Source: Bacteroidota bacterium (lineage in GTDB: Bacteria; Bacteroidota; Bacteroidia; Chitinophagales; Chitinophagaceae). From it: a DNA stretch of 64,000 bases. Under the pieces are notes generated by a model. It was not told the DNA's origin, made no database searches, and saw nothing but the letters and a program-made list of their open reading frames with translations. Location of the stretch: assembly GCA_016711825.1 (NCBI GenBank), contig JADJSG010000003.1, positions 1-64,000 on the forward strand, read 5' to 3'. This document shows positions 48,463 to 57,651 of the stretch, piece by piece. Made by a program: the position numbers and the translations under genes. Each line of letters begins with the position of its first letter. Positions within the stretch are counted from its first letter, which is position 1.

Positions 48463-48841
48463 TAGGATTTTTTTTGGCCAATCTTGCTAAAATGATGGTT
48501 TCAGCGCTTGTAAATATTGCATAAAACAACATCAATAAATATAAATCTGCTTTGTTGATGTTTTTACGTTCTATATAAATATATATTCCTGCGATAGCAA
48601 CACAAAGCGCAAATTTTAAAAAGGTAGCACCCATTACACCACGCACAAATTGATTTGGGTTGGCTTTTAAGGATGATCGATAAGCAATCGTAAATGTGAT
48701 CAGGGTAATAAATGCTAAAATCACCGTTCCTAGCATCACAATGTGTCGGGTAAACAATGGACTCCATTGGGTAAAAAAGTACACGGAACCTAAGAGTATC
48801 CCTGTCATTATAAATAATACTACTAGAAATGGTTTATTCAT
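48452..48841 (-). CDS. Four-helix membrane protein, ATP-synthase-locus type
   Basis: A 129-residue protein with four hydrophobic segments: about 5-25, 33-53, 70-88 and 99-118. Its place directly after AtpZ, with an 8-base overlap, is where Bacteroidota genomes keep a small membrane protein before atpB; it may be the AtpI-like partner. No atpB follows, and instead the ligase gene overlaps it. Function inferred from place only. Confidence 0.6.
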   Translation of the reverse strand: MNKPFLVVLFIMTGILLGSVYFFTQWSPLFTRHIVMLGTVILAFITLITFTIAYRSSLKANPNQFVRGVMGATFLKFALCVAIAGIYIYIERKNINKADLYLLMLFYAIFTSAETIILARLAKKNPNDA

Positions 48842-49040
48842 CTTGTTTATGATTAGAAGTGTCTCGAATGATTTTCCAAAGAAGGGCTATCAAAGCAATC
48901 AAAGGTAAACTAATCATCACAATGGGGATGTGAAAATTGAAATACTTATCAAGTCGATAGCCAATAAAAAAAGCTACGCCCAGCGTAGCTAATATTTGAG
49001 TTGCCAGACCTATGTATTTAAATGAATGAGGACTAGGCAT
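48834..49040 (-). CDS. AtpZ/AtpI-family protein
   Basis: A 68-residue protein with two membrane segments. YIGLATQILATLGVAFFIGYRLDKYF and IVMISLPLIALIALLWKII match AtpZ, the small ATP synthase accessory protein involved in rotor ring assembly or ion supply. The bactofilin gene lies seven bases upstream and the four-helix protein gene overlaps it downstream. Confidence 0.8.
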   Translation of the reverse strand: MPSPHSFKYIGLATQILATLGVAFFIGYRLDKYFNFHIPIVMISLPLIALIALLWKIIRDTSNHKQDE

Positions 49041-49047
49041 TTAAAGT

Positions 49048-49554
49048 TTATGCATTATTTGGCGTAGCAACTTTAGGAATGTCTACTTTAGGGGCATTGT
49101 TTTGTGCTGCATTGGCTGCAACACCCATAGTACAATTACCATTAAATTTAACGCCACTTTCAATCACTATTTTTCCTGTATTGATATCACCATCAATCAC
49201 TGCAGTGCCTTTCAACATCAGGATGTCTGCAATTTTCAATTTGCCCGTTACATGTCCTGAAATATCAGCATTTTGGCAAATGATATCACCATCTACTTTT
49301 CCAGTTGAGGCTATTTGTACTTTGCCTTTTGATGTGATCGTGCCTTTTACGATACCTTCAATTTTGATATCGCCTTCAATTTTAATTTGACCATCTATAA
49401 TGGTACCATTTGATATATTTGTCATGTTGCTTGATGAATGTACAGGAGAAGGGGTAGTGGTTTGTACGGGTTGTGCCGGCTGCACTGGTTTGGGTGTGGC
49501 AGCATAGGATGGAGTAGGTTCCTGCTTATCCTTATTTGAAGAAAAAATAGACAT
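49048..49554 (-). CDS. Bactofilin (polymer-forming cytoskeletal protein)
   Basis: A 168-residue protein with a flexible Pro/Thr/Gln-rich head (residues 1-45) and a central right-handed beta-helix of repeated hexad-like turns: ISNGTIIDGQIKIEGDIKIEG, IVKGTITSKGKVQ, GKVDGDIICQN, GTAVIDGDINTGKIVIESG. It self-polymerises into membrane-linked filaments and recruits cell-shape enzymes, often M23 peptidases. The neighbouring gene upstream (49606) encodes only the anchor part of such a peptidase. Confidence 0.92.
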   Translation of the reverse strand: MSIFSSNKDKQEPTPSYAATPKPVQPAQPVQTTTPSPVHSSSNMTNISNGTIIDGQIKIEGDIKIEGIVKGTITSKGKVQIASTGKVDGDIICQNADISGHVTGKLKIADILMLKGTAVIDGDINTGKIVIESGVKFNGNCTMGVAANAAQNNAPKVDIPKVATPNNA

Positions 49555-49605
49555 CTTATAGTTATTTTAAAGTGTAAAATGATAATTCGTACAAATGTAT
49601 ATTTT

Positions 49606-50130
49606 TTATTGATTCTTAATATGCAGAATGCTATCTTTTTTATTCACAATATTTGAATCGATTTTTTGATTTTTTAAGTAATCATATCTTGATGCTTTGT
49701 CTATCTGTTTTTCATTGTTGGCCTCTGCCGCTTTGATCTCACCTTCATTTAATAGTGTAGTATCTCTTTTGTCATCAAATGAACCATTCACTACATTTAA
49801 TAAATTAAATACATAACTTTCTCTTAAGGCATTCATCTTAATAAGCGAATCAGCTAATTGTTGTAATCTTAAAAGCTCTTTTCGATCAGCATTATTGTGG
49901 TTTCCGGGTACATAATATTTTAAAGGGGTGTAAAATATTATCAATGAAAAGAGTATAAAAATACTGATAAACAAACTTGCAAAAAATATATACACTGACT
50001 TTTTGGTTAATGCAATTGAAACAGATTCCTCCATCGAAGCTTTATTCACCACAGTCAATTGATATGGGTCATTTAATTTCTTAAAAATACGCCCCATCAA
50101 TGCAGTTACAGAACTTGTTGCTTTCTTCAC
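49606..50130 (-). CDS. M23-peptidase-like anchor without catalytic domain
   Basis: A 174-residue single-pass protein. The segment NDPYQLTVVNKASMEESVSIALTKKSVYI, then a hydrophobic stretch (about 47-67) and TPLKYYVPGN match the N-terminal third of Bacteroidota M23 peptidases paired with bactofilin (LTR..., TPLREYIPGY). The C-terminal half, RKELLRLQQLADSLIKMNALRESYVFNLLNVVNG, is a coiled coil. No HxxxD or HxH zinc site is present and no peptidase domain follows before bactofilin 52 bases downstream. It probably anchors or positions a partner enzyme. Confidence 0.7.
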   Translation of the reverse strand: MKKATSSVTALMGRIFKKLNDPYQLTVVNKASMEESVSIALTKKSVYIFFASLFISIFILFSLIIFYTPLKYYVPGNHNNADRKELLRLQQLADSLIKMNALRESYVFNLLNVVNGSFDDKRDTTLLNEGEIKAAEANNEKQIDKASRYDYLKNQKIDSNIVNKKDSILHIKNQ

Positions 50131-50220
50131 TTTTAAATATTTAATGTATTTTTACAATTATTTATTAATCTTTTAAACCTAAATCAAAATAATTTTCTTT
50201 TATTTGAGTTAATATCAGAC

Positions 50221-53200
50221 GTGAATATAAAATCTTTCATACTTTTTTTAACAATTTTTAGTTTTTCATTGCTTTTTTCTACCAAAAGTAATGGGCAAAA
50301 TGTCTATAAACAAAATAATGTAGATAGTGCTGCTATTCAAAAACGGGTGCAACAAGAATATATTGCCAGAGATAGTATCTTGAATGCACTTAAACAAAAG
50401 AAAATAAATGACAGTATTGCACGGGTTATGGAAAAAATTAAAATTCAGCAATACCGTGACAGTCTTGTAAAAGCCCGTAATGATAAGCGCATTAAAGATA
50501 GTACCGACAGAGCATTGGCAAAGCAAAAACTACTTGACGAAAGACGCATAAAGGATAGCCTTGAACTGGTTAAAAAGCGTGCTATGAAAGACAGTTTAGA
50601 CAATGTGGCAGCTGCGCAAGAACGATTAAGAAAGGAGGAAATGAGAATACGAGATAGTATTAATCTCGTTAGGATTAAAACGCAAGATAGCATCGCATTT
50701 GTCCGAAAGCGAGAAGCTGATAGCCTTAAAGCCATAAGGATTAAACAACAACAAGAAAGAGAAGCCTATAACAAGTATGTAAATAGCGATAAGTATAAAG
50801 ACAGTGTCGCAACTCGTAAAAAACAAATCATGGATAGTACCAATGCTATCCGTTTGGCGGTGATGCAAAAGCAAAAAGAAGCACGCGATCAATATAACGA
50901 TAGTGTAAAGTTGGCCCGGCAACGTTATAATGACAGTGTGGTTACCGAACGAACACGTATCAATGATAGTATTCGTTTGACTATGCAGCAACAAAATCAA
51001 TTACTCAAAGAAGAAAGAACCCGTATTAAGGATAGTTTAGTAGCAGCACGTGAAAAAAGAGCCGATAGCTTGGAGTTGGTCAGAAAAGAAAAAGAAAAGA
51101 AAGATGGCTCAACAAAAAAACTGACGGATGAAAAAAAGAAACTGGCATTGGCTATTAAAATGCATGATGCAAAACAAAAAGAATGGAGCAATGAAAAACT
51201 TTTAAAACGTAAGTGGAACCTACCCCGAAAAATATATCAAAATACCGTCACTCGTTACAATTATCATTACAATGCCAAACGCAAGTATGAGGATGCCATA
51301 CAACGAATTACCAAAAATAATAAGGAAGACTTTACCAAACCTATTGCTTTATTGCCTTACAATACTGAAAAAGATGGGACGTCCATCGCTTCTGATATGG
51401 ATACGGTGATTAAAAAAGCGTCATTTAGTACTCAGATTCATGACCCCCGCTCAAAATGGTTTGATAATCTCTATTTTTTAATGGGTAAGGCATCGTATGC
51501 CAAAAACGATTATGATGGTGCCATCACTACTTTTCAATTTATTGCCAACGAATATAAAGATACTCGTAAAGGTCAAAACAATAAAACAAAAAAAGGAGAA
51601 CTGTTAAGTATTGCGACTATTGAAAATCGTAAAGGCATACGTAAACTTCGACATCATCCGATCAGAAATGATGCGCTTATTTGGTTGGCAAAATCTTACA
51701 TCATGGCTGAACAATTTAGTGAAGCCCAATCTTTACTCGGCACCTTGCAAAAAGATCCTAATTTCCCTGCAAGAAAAAAAGCGGAATTGTTTCTGACCAA
51801 AGCCAATCTTGATATCAATCAAGGCAATACAAACGATGCGATTGAATCGTTAGAACTTGCTTTAAAACAATCATTACCGAACAAACAACGCACACGTACT
51901 GAATTTATATTAGGTCAGCTTTATGCAGAAAAGAAAGATTATGCGAAGTCGTCTGAACATTATAAAAAATCTATAGACGGAAAAAATAATCCTGAAATGG
52001 ATTTCTATACCAAATTAAATATCGCAGTGAATGCCTCAAAAGGGGGTGGCGACAAAGAGTTTGCCAAAGATGCCCTAAAGAAAATCATCGCAGATGCTAA
52101 ATTTGAAAAATACAAAAGCGAAGCGCTCAATACCTTAGCTGCCATCGAAGCCGAAGATAATATAGCCCTTGCAGCTGATTTGTTGAAAAAAAGTATCAAA
52201 AACCCCGAAAATAAAGATATGAAGCAAAAAGCCATCGCATTTGCTTCATTAGGTAGTATATATTATAAACTATCAGAATACGAACTTGCAAAAACATCTT
52301 ATGACAGTGCTGCAGTTTATGGTTCAAATCCTCCCATCGACAACTTAGATGAAGTAAATATTCGCAAAACCGTATTGGGTGAAATTGTTACATATATACG
52401 TACCATTAAATCGCAAGATAGTATGATAAACCTTTCACGAATGAGTGAAAAGGAACAAAAAGCAGCAGCAAAACGTGAATTGGATAAACTCAAAAAGCAA
52501 CAGGAAAATCAACCAGCTCCCAACGAACTACAAGTAGTGGCCCTGCAACCGATGGGTGCTGTCAAATCAAATTGGTATTTTTACAATAATAATTTAATTC
52601 AAAAAGGATCAACAGATTTTAAACAGAAATGGGGTAATCGAAAATTGGAAGACAATTGGCGTAGGTCAGGAGCTACCAATAATTTCAATTTGAATGCTGG
52701 TGCCGAAGAAAATGAAGAAGGAGAGGATGGTGAAACAGATAATAATGGGAATGGCGCAAGTATCAAGTCATTATTAGCATTATTACCCAAATCGCCTGCA
52801 CAAATTGATGCGGCGCATCTCAAAATACAAGATGCTTATTACAATTTAGGCTTAGCTTACTTTTCGCAATTGTCAGACTATATGAACGCGGTAAAAACTT
52901 TTGATACCTTACTGGCCAAATACCCGAAAACAACTTATAAGCAACAAACCTATTATGCCTTATACCTTAACTACGATAAACTCAATCAGAAAGTAGCTGC
53001 TCAGAAATATAAGAATTTATTGATGGAAGAATTTGGTCAAAGTGAGTTTGCTTTGATGGCTAATAATCCAAACTATAAAGAACAAACCAAAAACAAATCA
53101 AAAAATATATTTGACCATTACGATCAAACCTATCAAACCTATAAGGAAGGAAAATACAAAGAAGCCATCGACAGGGTAACATATGCCAAAGCGGCCTATA

Positions 53201-53850
53201 AGGAGCATCCAATACAAGCAAAGTATGCTTTGGTAGAAGCCGTAAGTGAAGCAGGTTTGCATGATTTGCCCAAATGTAAAACCATATTGGAAGATATTAT
53301 TAGCAAATACCCCAATTCAGATGAGCAAATACGTGCACAGGAAATTCTTAATTTGATGAAAACACAAAATGCCAATGATAGTGGAATCGTAAAAGATATC
53401 ATAGTGCCCAATATGAATAAGTATGATGATAGTTTGGAGGCTAGCAAAACATTCAAAGAGTTAAGAGACAATGATGGGAAGGGTAATTTTGTGACAGCAC
53501 CCGATGAAGAACATTTTGTGCTTATTTTTCTTAAAAATGTAGATGGTAGATCGATGGCTTTAAAAGCTGCAATGAGCGATTACAATTTACTTAAAAACAA
53601 TATGCAGGAATATACCACTGCATTGAATTTGTTGACTGCTCAACAAGGTATATTAACCATTCAGAAATTTACCAATGCTTTTTTTGCAAAAAAATATTTA
53701 AACGAACTGAATAAAGAAACCCTCATCTTTTCTCAACTCAAAAAGTATGAATATGATACAGCCATCATAACAGTTGTAAATTATGGTGAATTGCTCAAAA
53801 GCCGGGATATATTGGGTTATATGAAGTTTTATAAAAAGAATTATAAATAG
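50221..53850 (+). CDS. porW: Large TPR protein, PorW/SprE-like gliding and T9SS component
   Basis: A 1209-residue periplasmic protein, starting with GTG 50221, with a signal peptide (residues 6-21, cut near NGQ). Unlike usual PorW/SprE it shows no lipobox Cys at the signal end. Residues about 35-295 are a charged coiled coil of repeated Asp-Ser units in which the later steps are exactly 11 or 22 residues apart. From about 410 onward come TPR arrays (KASYAKNDYDGAITTFQFIANEYKD, AEKKDYAKSSEHYKKSI, GSIYYKLSEYELAKTSYDSA). PorW/SprE links the T9SS motor complex. The bactofilin-related operon is divergent on the other side. Confidence 0.7.
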   Translation: MNIKSFILFLTIFSFSLLFSTKSNGQNVYKQNNVDSAAIQKRVQQEYIARDSILNALKQKKINDSIARVMEKIKIQQYRDSLVKARNDKRIKDSTDRALAKQKLLDERRIKDSLELVKKRAMKDSLDNVAAAQERLRKEEMRIRDSINLVRIKTQDSIAFVRKREADSLKAIRIKQQQEREAYNKYVNSDKYKDSVATRKKQIMDSTNAIRLAVMQKQKEARDQYNDSVKLARQRYNDSVVTERTRINDSIRLTMQQQNQLLKEERTRIKDSLVAAREKRADSLELVRKEKEKKDGSTKKLTDEKKKLALAIKMHDAKQKEWSNEKLLKRKWNLPRKIYQNTVTRYNYHYNAKRKYEDAIQRITKNNKEDFTKPIALLPYNTEKDGTSIASDMDTVIKKASFSTQIHDPRSKWFDNLYFLMGKASYAKNDYDGAITTFQFIANEYKDTRKGQNNKTKKGELLSIATIENRKGIRKLRHHPIRNDALIWLAKSYIMAEQFSEAQSLLGTLQKDPNFPARKKAELFLTKANLDINQGNTNDAIESLELALKQSLPNKQRTRTEFILGQLYAEKKDYAKSSEHYKKSIDGKNNPEMDFYTKLNIAVNASKGGGDKEFAKDALKKIIADAKFEKYKSEALNTLAAIEAEDNIALAADLLKKSIKNPENKDMKQKAIAFASLGSIYYKLSEYELAKTSYDSAAVYGSNPPIDNLDEVNIRKTVLGEIVTYIRTIKSQDSMINLSRMSEKEQKAAAKRELDKLKKQQENQPAPNELQVVALQPMGAVKSNWYFYNNNLIQKGSTDFKQKWGNRKLEDNWRRSGATNNFNLNAGAEENEEGEDGETDNNGNGASIKSLLALLPKSPAQIDAAHLKIQDAYYNLGLAYFSQLSDYMNAVKTFDTLLAKYPKTTYKQQTYYALYLNYDKLNQKVAAQKYKNLLMEEFGQSEFALMANNPNYKEQTKNKSKNIFDHYDQTYQTYKEGKYKEAIDRVTYAKAAYKEHPIQAKYALVEAVSEAGLHDLPKCKTILEDIISKYPNSDEQIRAQEILNLMKTQNANDSGIVKDIIVPNMNKYDDSLEASKTFKELRDNDGKGNFVTAPDEEHFVLIFLKNVDGRSMALKAAMSDYNLLKNNMQEYTTALNLLTAQQGILTIQKFTNAFFAKKYLNELNKETLIFSQLKKYEYDTAIITVVNYGELLKSRDILGYMKFYKKNYK

Positions 53851-53875
53851 GTTTTACATACAAACCTTTATATTT
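53849..53875 (+). terminator. Weak hairpin terminator after the PorW-like gene
   Basis: AGGTTT (53849-53854) pairs with AAACCT (53862-53867) behind the stop, followed by T-rich sequence. Stem of six base pairs only. Confidence 0.35.
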
Positions 53876-53904
53876 TGTCAAATGAATCGGTATTAAATGT
53901 TACT

Positions 53905-54768
53905 TTATTTTACATCGGTATGAATACTTGAAAAACCTTTTTTCATTCCTTTTATTTGAACAATAAACAATATGATTAAAGCCATTAATATCAAAGGCCA
54001 CAGCTTCAACAATGCAATCACAATAAAGGAAATGCCATGCCATCCATCTTGCAACGACTTGTAGGCTTTTATAAAAAATGGGGTACTGATCGATTGTGGG
54101 GCGAGTGTCATTTGTTTAGTTTGGTAACTGAGTCCATTAAAATGAATGTCAAACCATAGATGCTTTGTTTGATAATTTAATTTAGCAAAATCTGTCGTTC
54201 TTTTAATCAATGTTTCTTTAGATGGAATTGAAGTATTGGATGCGTTTTTGTTTTTAGTGTTTACTGTTGATCCATTCGCATCAAGTAACATCAAATTTTT
54301 CTTTTCATGAATATCTTCAGTGACATCATTTTCATCTAATAAAAAATGATCTATATCTCCATCCATCGCTAAAACTTCTGATATAAAACGATCGCTTTGC
54401 GCAAAGGGAATTTTTACTTTCATCATACCTGTGGGATGTATATTCGTAATAAGGATATTGGAGTCAAGGGTATGTTGCACTTCATCTGCAAATTGTTTTT
54501 CATGATCAATTTCATAATGATATACATGGCCGTCTAATTGATTAACAAGGGTTTGAAAATGTTGAATAGATTCTTCTACTTTGTTGACATTTAATCGGAT
54601 CTCAGCAGTTTTAATAATGATCCTTTCATTGCCCAATGTGGTGTCGGGTAGTGGTGATGCATTACTTTCAAGCATGCTTGCTTCTGATATATTAGGGTTA
54701 TTGTTGCAGGCATTCATCATCAGCATGCCTAATAACATGAGAACGATTATTTGATTTTTAGATTTCAT
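53905..54768 (-). CDS. DUF4349 lipoprotein
   Basis: A 287-residue protein (start MKSKNQIIV at 54768; the frame to 54804 adds an unconvincing lead). Lipobox MMNAC places Cys after a hydrophobic run. ERIIIKTAEIRLNVNKVEESIQHFQTLVNQLDGHV is the DUF4349 signature, with a heptad-like helix, and a C-terminal membrane segment (WPLILMALIILFIVQI) follows, so it is anchored at both ends of the inner membrane. Function unknown. Confidence 0.82.
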   Translation of the reverse strand: MKSKNQIIVLMLLGMLMMNACNNNPNISEASMLESNASPLPDTTLGNERIIIKTAEIRLNVNKVEESIQHFQTLVNQLDGHVYHYEIDHEKQFADEVQHTLDSNILITNIHPTGMMKVKIPFAQSDRFISEVLAMDGDIDHFLLDENDVTEDIHEKKNLMLLDANGSTVNTKNKNASNTSIPSKETLIKRTTDFAKLNYQTKHLWFDIHFNGLSYQTKQMTLAPQSISTPFFIKAYKSLQDGWHGISFIVIALLKLWPLILMALIILFIVQIKGMKKGFSSIHTDVK

Positions 54769-54957
54769 GAGTATATATTTTATCATTAATCCATTTTGAA
54801 TCAATATTGTAACCTATAAGCTCTGTTAAAGAAAATGGAAATCAATTAGCTTTAAATATCAATACCTGTGTCCTGAAAATTTTAAACCTTTCAAACCCTA
54901 TTATCCTATTTGATGTTTAAATATCTTACATTTGTAAAAAGAATAAAACTAAAAAAT

Positions 54958-55563
54958 ATGAAAACCTTTTTAACAGCAATCTTATTATTTGCCACTACAT
55001 GTTTGTCATTTGCACAAACTAATCACAAAAATCATAAAGTAAAATACGGGAGAAACATTATCAGTTTTATGCCTGTTTATGCCATCACCAATAATTATGT
55101 TGGTATTGGTGGTTCGTATGAAATATTAGCAAATGATTATATTGGTATCAGGGTGCCTGTAATGGCTGCAATCAATACCAACTATGTAAACGTAGGTTTG
55201 GAAATGAAATTATATCCTGCCCGCAATACGGGTCCTGCCAAATACGCGATAGCTCCGATGATTACTTACGGTACCGGATCTGAAAGAATGAATGATTACG
55301 TTTGGGACAATCAATTAAATCAATATGTATATGATAATTCAAAATATGATCGTTCACATTTTGGATTTTTATTAAACCAAACCTTTAATTTTACCATTAT
55401 GCAAAACTTCTTCATCGGCATGGATGGCGGATTAGGAATTAATTATTACGACAATACCCGTTGGAATAATAATAATGGACCAAATAATCATCAATCAAAC
55501 AACAATAATTCCAATATTACTTTCCTAGCACAATTCCATGTAATGATGGGTTGTAGATTTTAG
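54958..55563 (+). CDS. Outer membrane beta-barrel-type protein
   Basis: A 201-residue protein, start at ATG 54958, after a TACATTTG -7-like box at 54927-54934. Signal peptide residues 5-18, cut near FAQ. Mature part: NIISFMPVYAITNNYVGIGGSYEIL, YIGIRVPVMAAINTNYVNVGLEMKLYP, GPAKYAIAPMITYG, FLLNQTFNFTI, FIGMDGGLGINYYDN, and an aromatic end HVMMGCRF. The alternating pattern and C-terminal Phe fit a small barrel. Its stop overlaps the convergent folB gene by four bases. Confidence 0.65.
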   Translation: MKTFLTAILLFATTCLSFAQTNHKNHKVKYGRNIISFMPVYAITNNYVGIGGSYEILANDYIGIRVPVMAAINTNYVNVGLEMKLYPARNTGPAKYAIAPMITYGTGSERMNDYVWDNQLNQYVYDNSKYDRSHFGFLLNQTFNFTIMQNFFIGMDGGLGINYYDNTRWNNNNGPNNHQSNNNNSNITFLAQFHVMMGCRF

Positions 55564-55913
55564 TTCGCGTAGTTTTTCTCTATTATAATTTCGCTACTTT
55601 CTATTTGAGCTGCTAAGGCAGGGTATTTTTTCTTGATAGATAAGTAGAAGTATAATATAGCTGGAAATAGCTGTTTGATTTCCATTTCTATTTGTTGCGC
55701 AAGGGTTTCAAGCAAAGGAGTTTGCTGATTAAAATGCTTTTTTATAATCGTTAATAAGGCATTATAATCAATGGTATCGTCAATGGTATGAACATGAAGA
55801 TCATTTATACCCACTTTGCATTGTACAATGAAATGATTCCCTAATAGATGTTCTTCAGGATATAATCCATGATATGCTATCAGTTGAATATTATTTAAAG
55901 CAATGTATAAAAT
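55560..55913 (-). CDS. folB: Dihydroneopterin aldolase, no usual start codon
   Basis: Folate biosynthesis: dihydroneopterin to hydroxymethyl-dihydropterin. The reading frame gives IALNNIQLIAYHGLYPEEH (conserved YHG near the N-terminus), HTIDDTIDYNALL and TPLLETLAQQIEMEI, the FolB core with the catalytic Glu/Tyr region. Extended to the full family length of about 117 residues, the N-terminus lies at an ATT (55911-55913) with a second ATT at 55902-55904; no ATG, GTG or TTG is in frame upstream of the conserved part. The GTG at 55814 would cut off the YHG motif. So either ATT is used or the start has been lost or mis-sequenced. Confidence 0.75.
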   Translation of the reverse strand: MLYIALNNIQLIAYHGLYPEEHLLGNHFIVQCKVGINDLHVHTIDDTIDYNALLTIIKKHFNQQTPLLETLAQQIEMEIKQLFPAILYFYLSIKKKYPALAAQIESSEIIIEKNYAN

Positions 55914-55937
55914 GTAAAAACGATTTAATGGAAAAGA

Positions 55938-56246
55938 CTATGGGTTAACTGTAAGGTTTTTGGTTGCTTCGAAATCATTGACAAATTCGTCGTTTGAAAC
56001 AAACAATTTAAAAGTAAAAACCCCAGAGGTAGTAGGAATAAAATAAGCATAGTCACCATAGCTAATTGTGCCATCAGGTAATAGCCAGCGTTGTTTGGTA
56101 TATCTTTTTGAACAATTGTCTACCCGAATAGTATCTGTGAGTTTGTATGAAACTTTATTTGAACATATTTCAGCAAATGGCTCGCCTTTTTTGTCACAAG
56201 CAAATAAAAAGAGGGCCAATCCTATTAAGATAAAAAAGTATTTCAT
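55938..56246 (-). CDS. Small lipoprotein with a PKD-like domain
   Basis: A 102-residue protein. The signal FFILIGLALFLFAC places the lipid Cys at residue 17, inside a LFAC lipobox. The rest is one beta-sandwich: VSYKLTDTIRVDNCS, RWLLPDGTISYGDYAYFIPTTSG and VFTFKLFVSNDEF, like a PKD-type domain with a possible disulphide between Cys28 and Cys45. It stands 24 bases beyond the possible folB start on the same strand. Unknown role. Confidence 0.65.
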   Translation of the reverse strand: MKYFFILIGLALFLFACDKKGEPFAEICSNKVSYKLTDTIRVDNCSKRYTKQRWLLPDGTISYGDYAYFIPTTSGVFTFKLFVSNDEFVNDFEATKNLTVNP

Positions 56247-56322
56247 GTTGTCGTCAGATGTTTAAAGATTGTACAAATATAATTTTTTAAATTTTAAAGT
56301 ACTTGTTTTCGTACATAAATAT

Positions 56323-57651
56323 TTATTCAAGATAGGATTCTTCAAAATCAATGCCCAATTCAGCCAATTCCTTTAAAACAGGTTTGTAAACATCTTTCAT
56401 AATAGGAATTTGCACACCTACTAAATTTTTGATTTTCCCTGTTAAAAACAACTTTGTAAAAATAGCCATGGGGAGTCCTACTGTTTTGGCCATGGCTGTA
56501 TACGTTTTATCTTCTCCGGTTACAATTAAAGTACTGCTTAATTTAGCATCCAGGTTTCGTCTTCCATACACAAATTCATGATGCATTACGATCATATCTA
56601 TATCTGAAGCTTCCATTTTCCATTTTTCCTCAATCACAGCCTGTAATATTTGGGCAGAAGTAGCAGGGGTTAAAACTTGTATTTTTTCTTCATCAAAAAG
56701 GCCTAACCACGCAATTAAGTCTGTTGCAATCGACTGTTTTCCTGCAATATGTGCAATACGTTCCTGAGGCGTATTTCCTTCAATGTGTTTAGTGGCATCC
56801 ATAAACCATTGATAATAAGTCATCAGATCTGTTGGGTAAATGGTTTCATGTTGGGTTAGTCCCAGATTAACAATTACATGCCAGCCAATACAAAAATCAG
56901 CATGTCTAAAAGTGGCTCGCAACATAGTTTTTACATGCTCAAGTCCATACAATGACTTGTAGTTTAAACTATCTCTATTGGCATAAGCGACTAATTTGCC
57001 TAATTTAGGAACACTTACATTTTCTACATCATTAAAAAGTTGTTGATAAGGGATATGTTTTTCAAAACCGCTAAGTAAAAAATCAGCCCCTGATTTGCCT
57101 GCATTTAAAATGTTATTGGCATTCCATGATATTTTATAATGCCATGGATTATTATCACTCACAGGAGAAACCAATCCGCCACAATAGGATTTAAAGGAAT
57201 AAATGTCACCCCCTAATCTTTCTACTTCATGTATAATTTTCATGGCGCTCATGTGGTCAATGCCAGGATCAAGGCCAATTTCGTTCATAAAAAGCAAGCC
57301 CTTATTTCTTGCTTCTATATGTAATTGTTTTATTTCGTCAGAAACATAAGATGCGGTCACAAGATTTTTATTCATTTCTAAACAATCCTGAGCAACGATG
57401 ATATGTAAAGCAGGGGGGAGCAATGAGATGACAATATTAGCATTGGCAATATGTCTTTTTCTATTGGCTTCTTCATGAATGTCGATTTGCGTGGCAGTGC
57501 CAAATGAATGATTGGCAATGCGCTCTAAGGCCGCATTGATATTTGAATCAGCCACTGTTACCTGCCAGAAGTATTTTGATGAACACTCTAAAAGGTATTT
57601 AATCAAGTAAGAAGATGATTTGCCTGCCCCAAAAACTAAAATATTTGTCAT
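56323..57651 (-). CDS. Saccharopine dehydrogenase-family protein
   Basis: A 442-residue NAD(P)-dependent oxidoreductase. The dinucleotide loop is ILVFGAGKSSSYLI, LLPPALHIIVAQDC is typical for the family, and the substrate region FMNEIGLDPGIDHMSAMKII is the saccharopine reductase signature. It forms or splits saccharopine in lysine metabolism. Single gene divergent from the next promoter (57651-57683). Confidence 0.88.
   Translation of the reverse strand: MTNILVFGAGKSSSYLIKYLLECSSKYFWQVTVADSNINAALERIANHSFGTATQIDIHEEANRKRHIANANIVISLLPPALHIIVAQDCLEMNKNLVTASYVSDEIKQLHIEARNKGLLFMNEIGLDPGIDHMSAMKIIHEVERLGGDIYSFKSYCGGLVSPVSDNNPWHYKISWNANNILNAGKSGADFLLSGFEKHIPYQQLFNDVENVSVPKLGKLVAYANRDSLNYKSLYGLEHVKTMLRATFRHADFCIGWHVIVNLGLTQHETIYPTDLMTYYQWFMDATKHIEGNTPQERIAHIAGKQSIATDLIAWLGLFDEEKIQVLTPATSAQILQAVIEEKWKMEASDIDMIVMHHEFVYGRRNLDAKLSSTLIVTGEDKTYTAMAKTVGLPMAIFTKLFLTGKIKNLVGVQIPIMKDVYKPVLKELAELGIDFEESYLE

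Noticed and set aside
55560..55814. 84-residue short protein starting at GTG 55814
   Set aside because: Conserved FolB residues continue upstream of that codon in the same frame, so it is an internal codon rather than the start.
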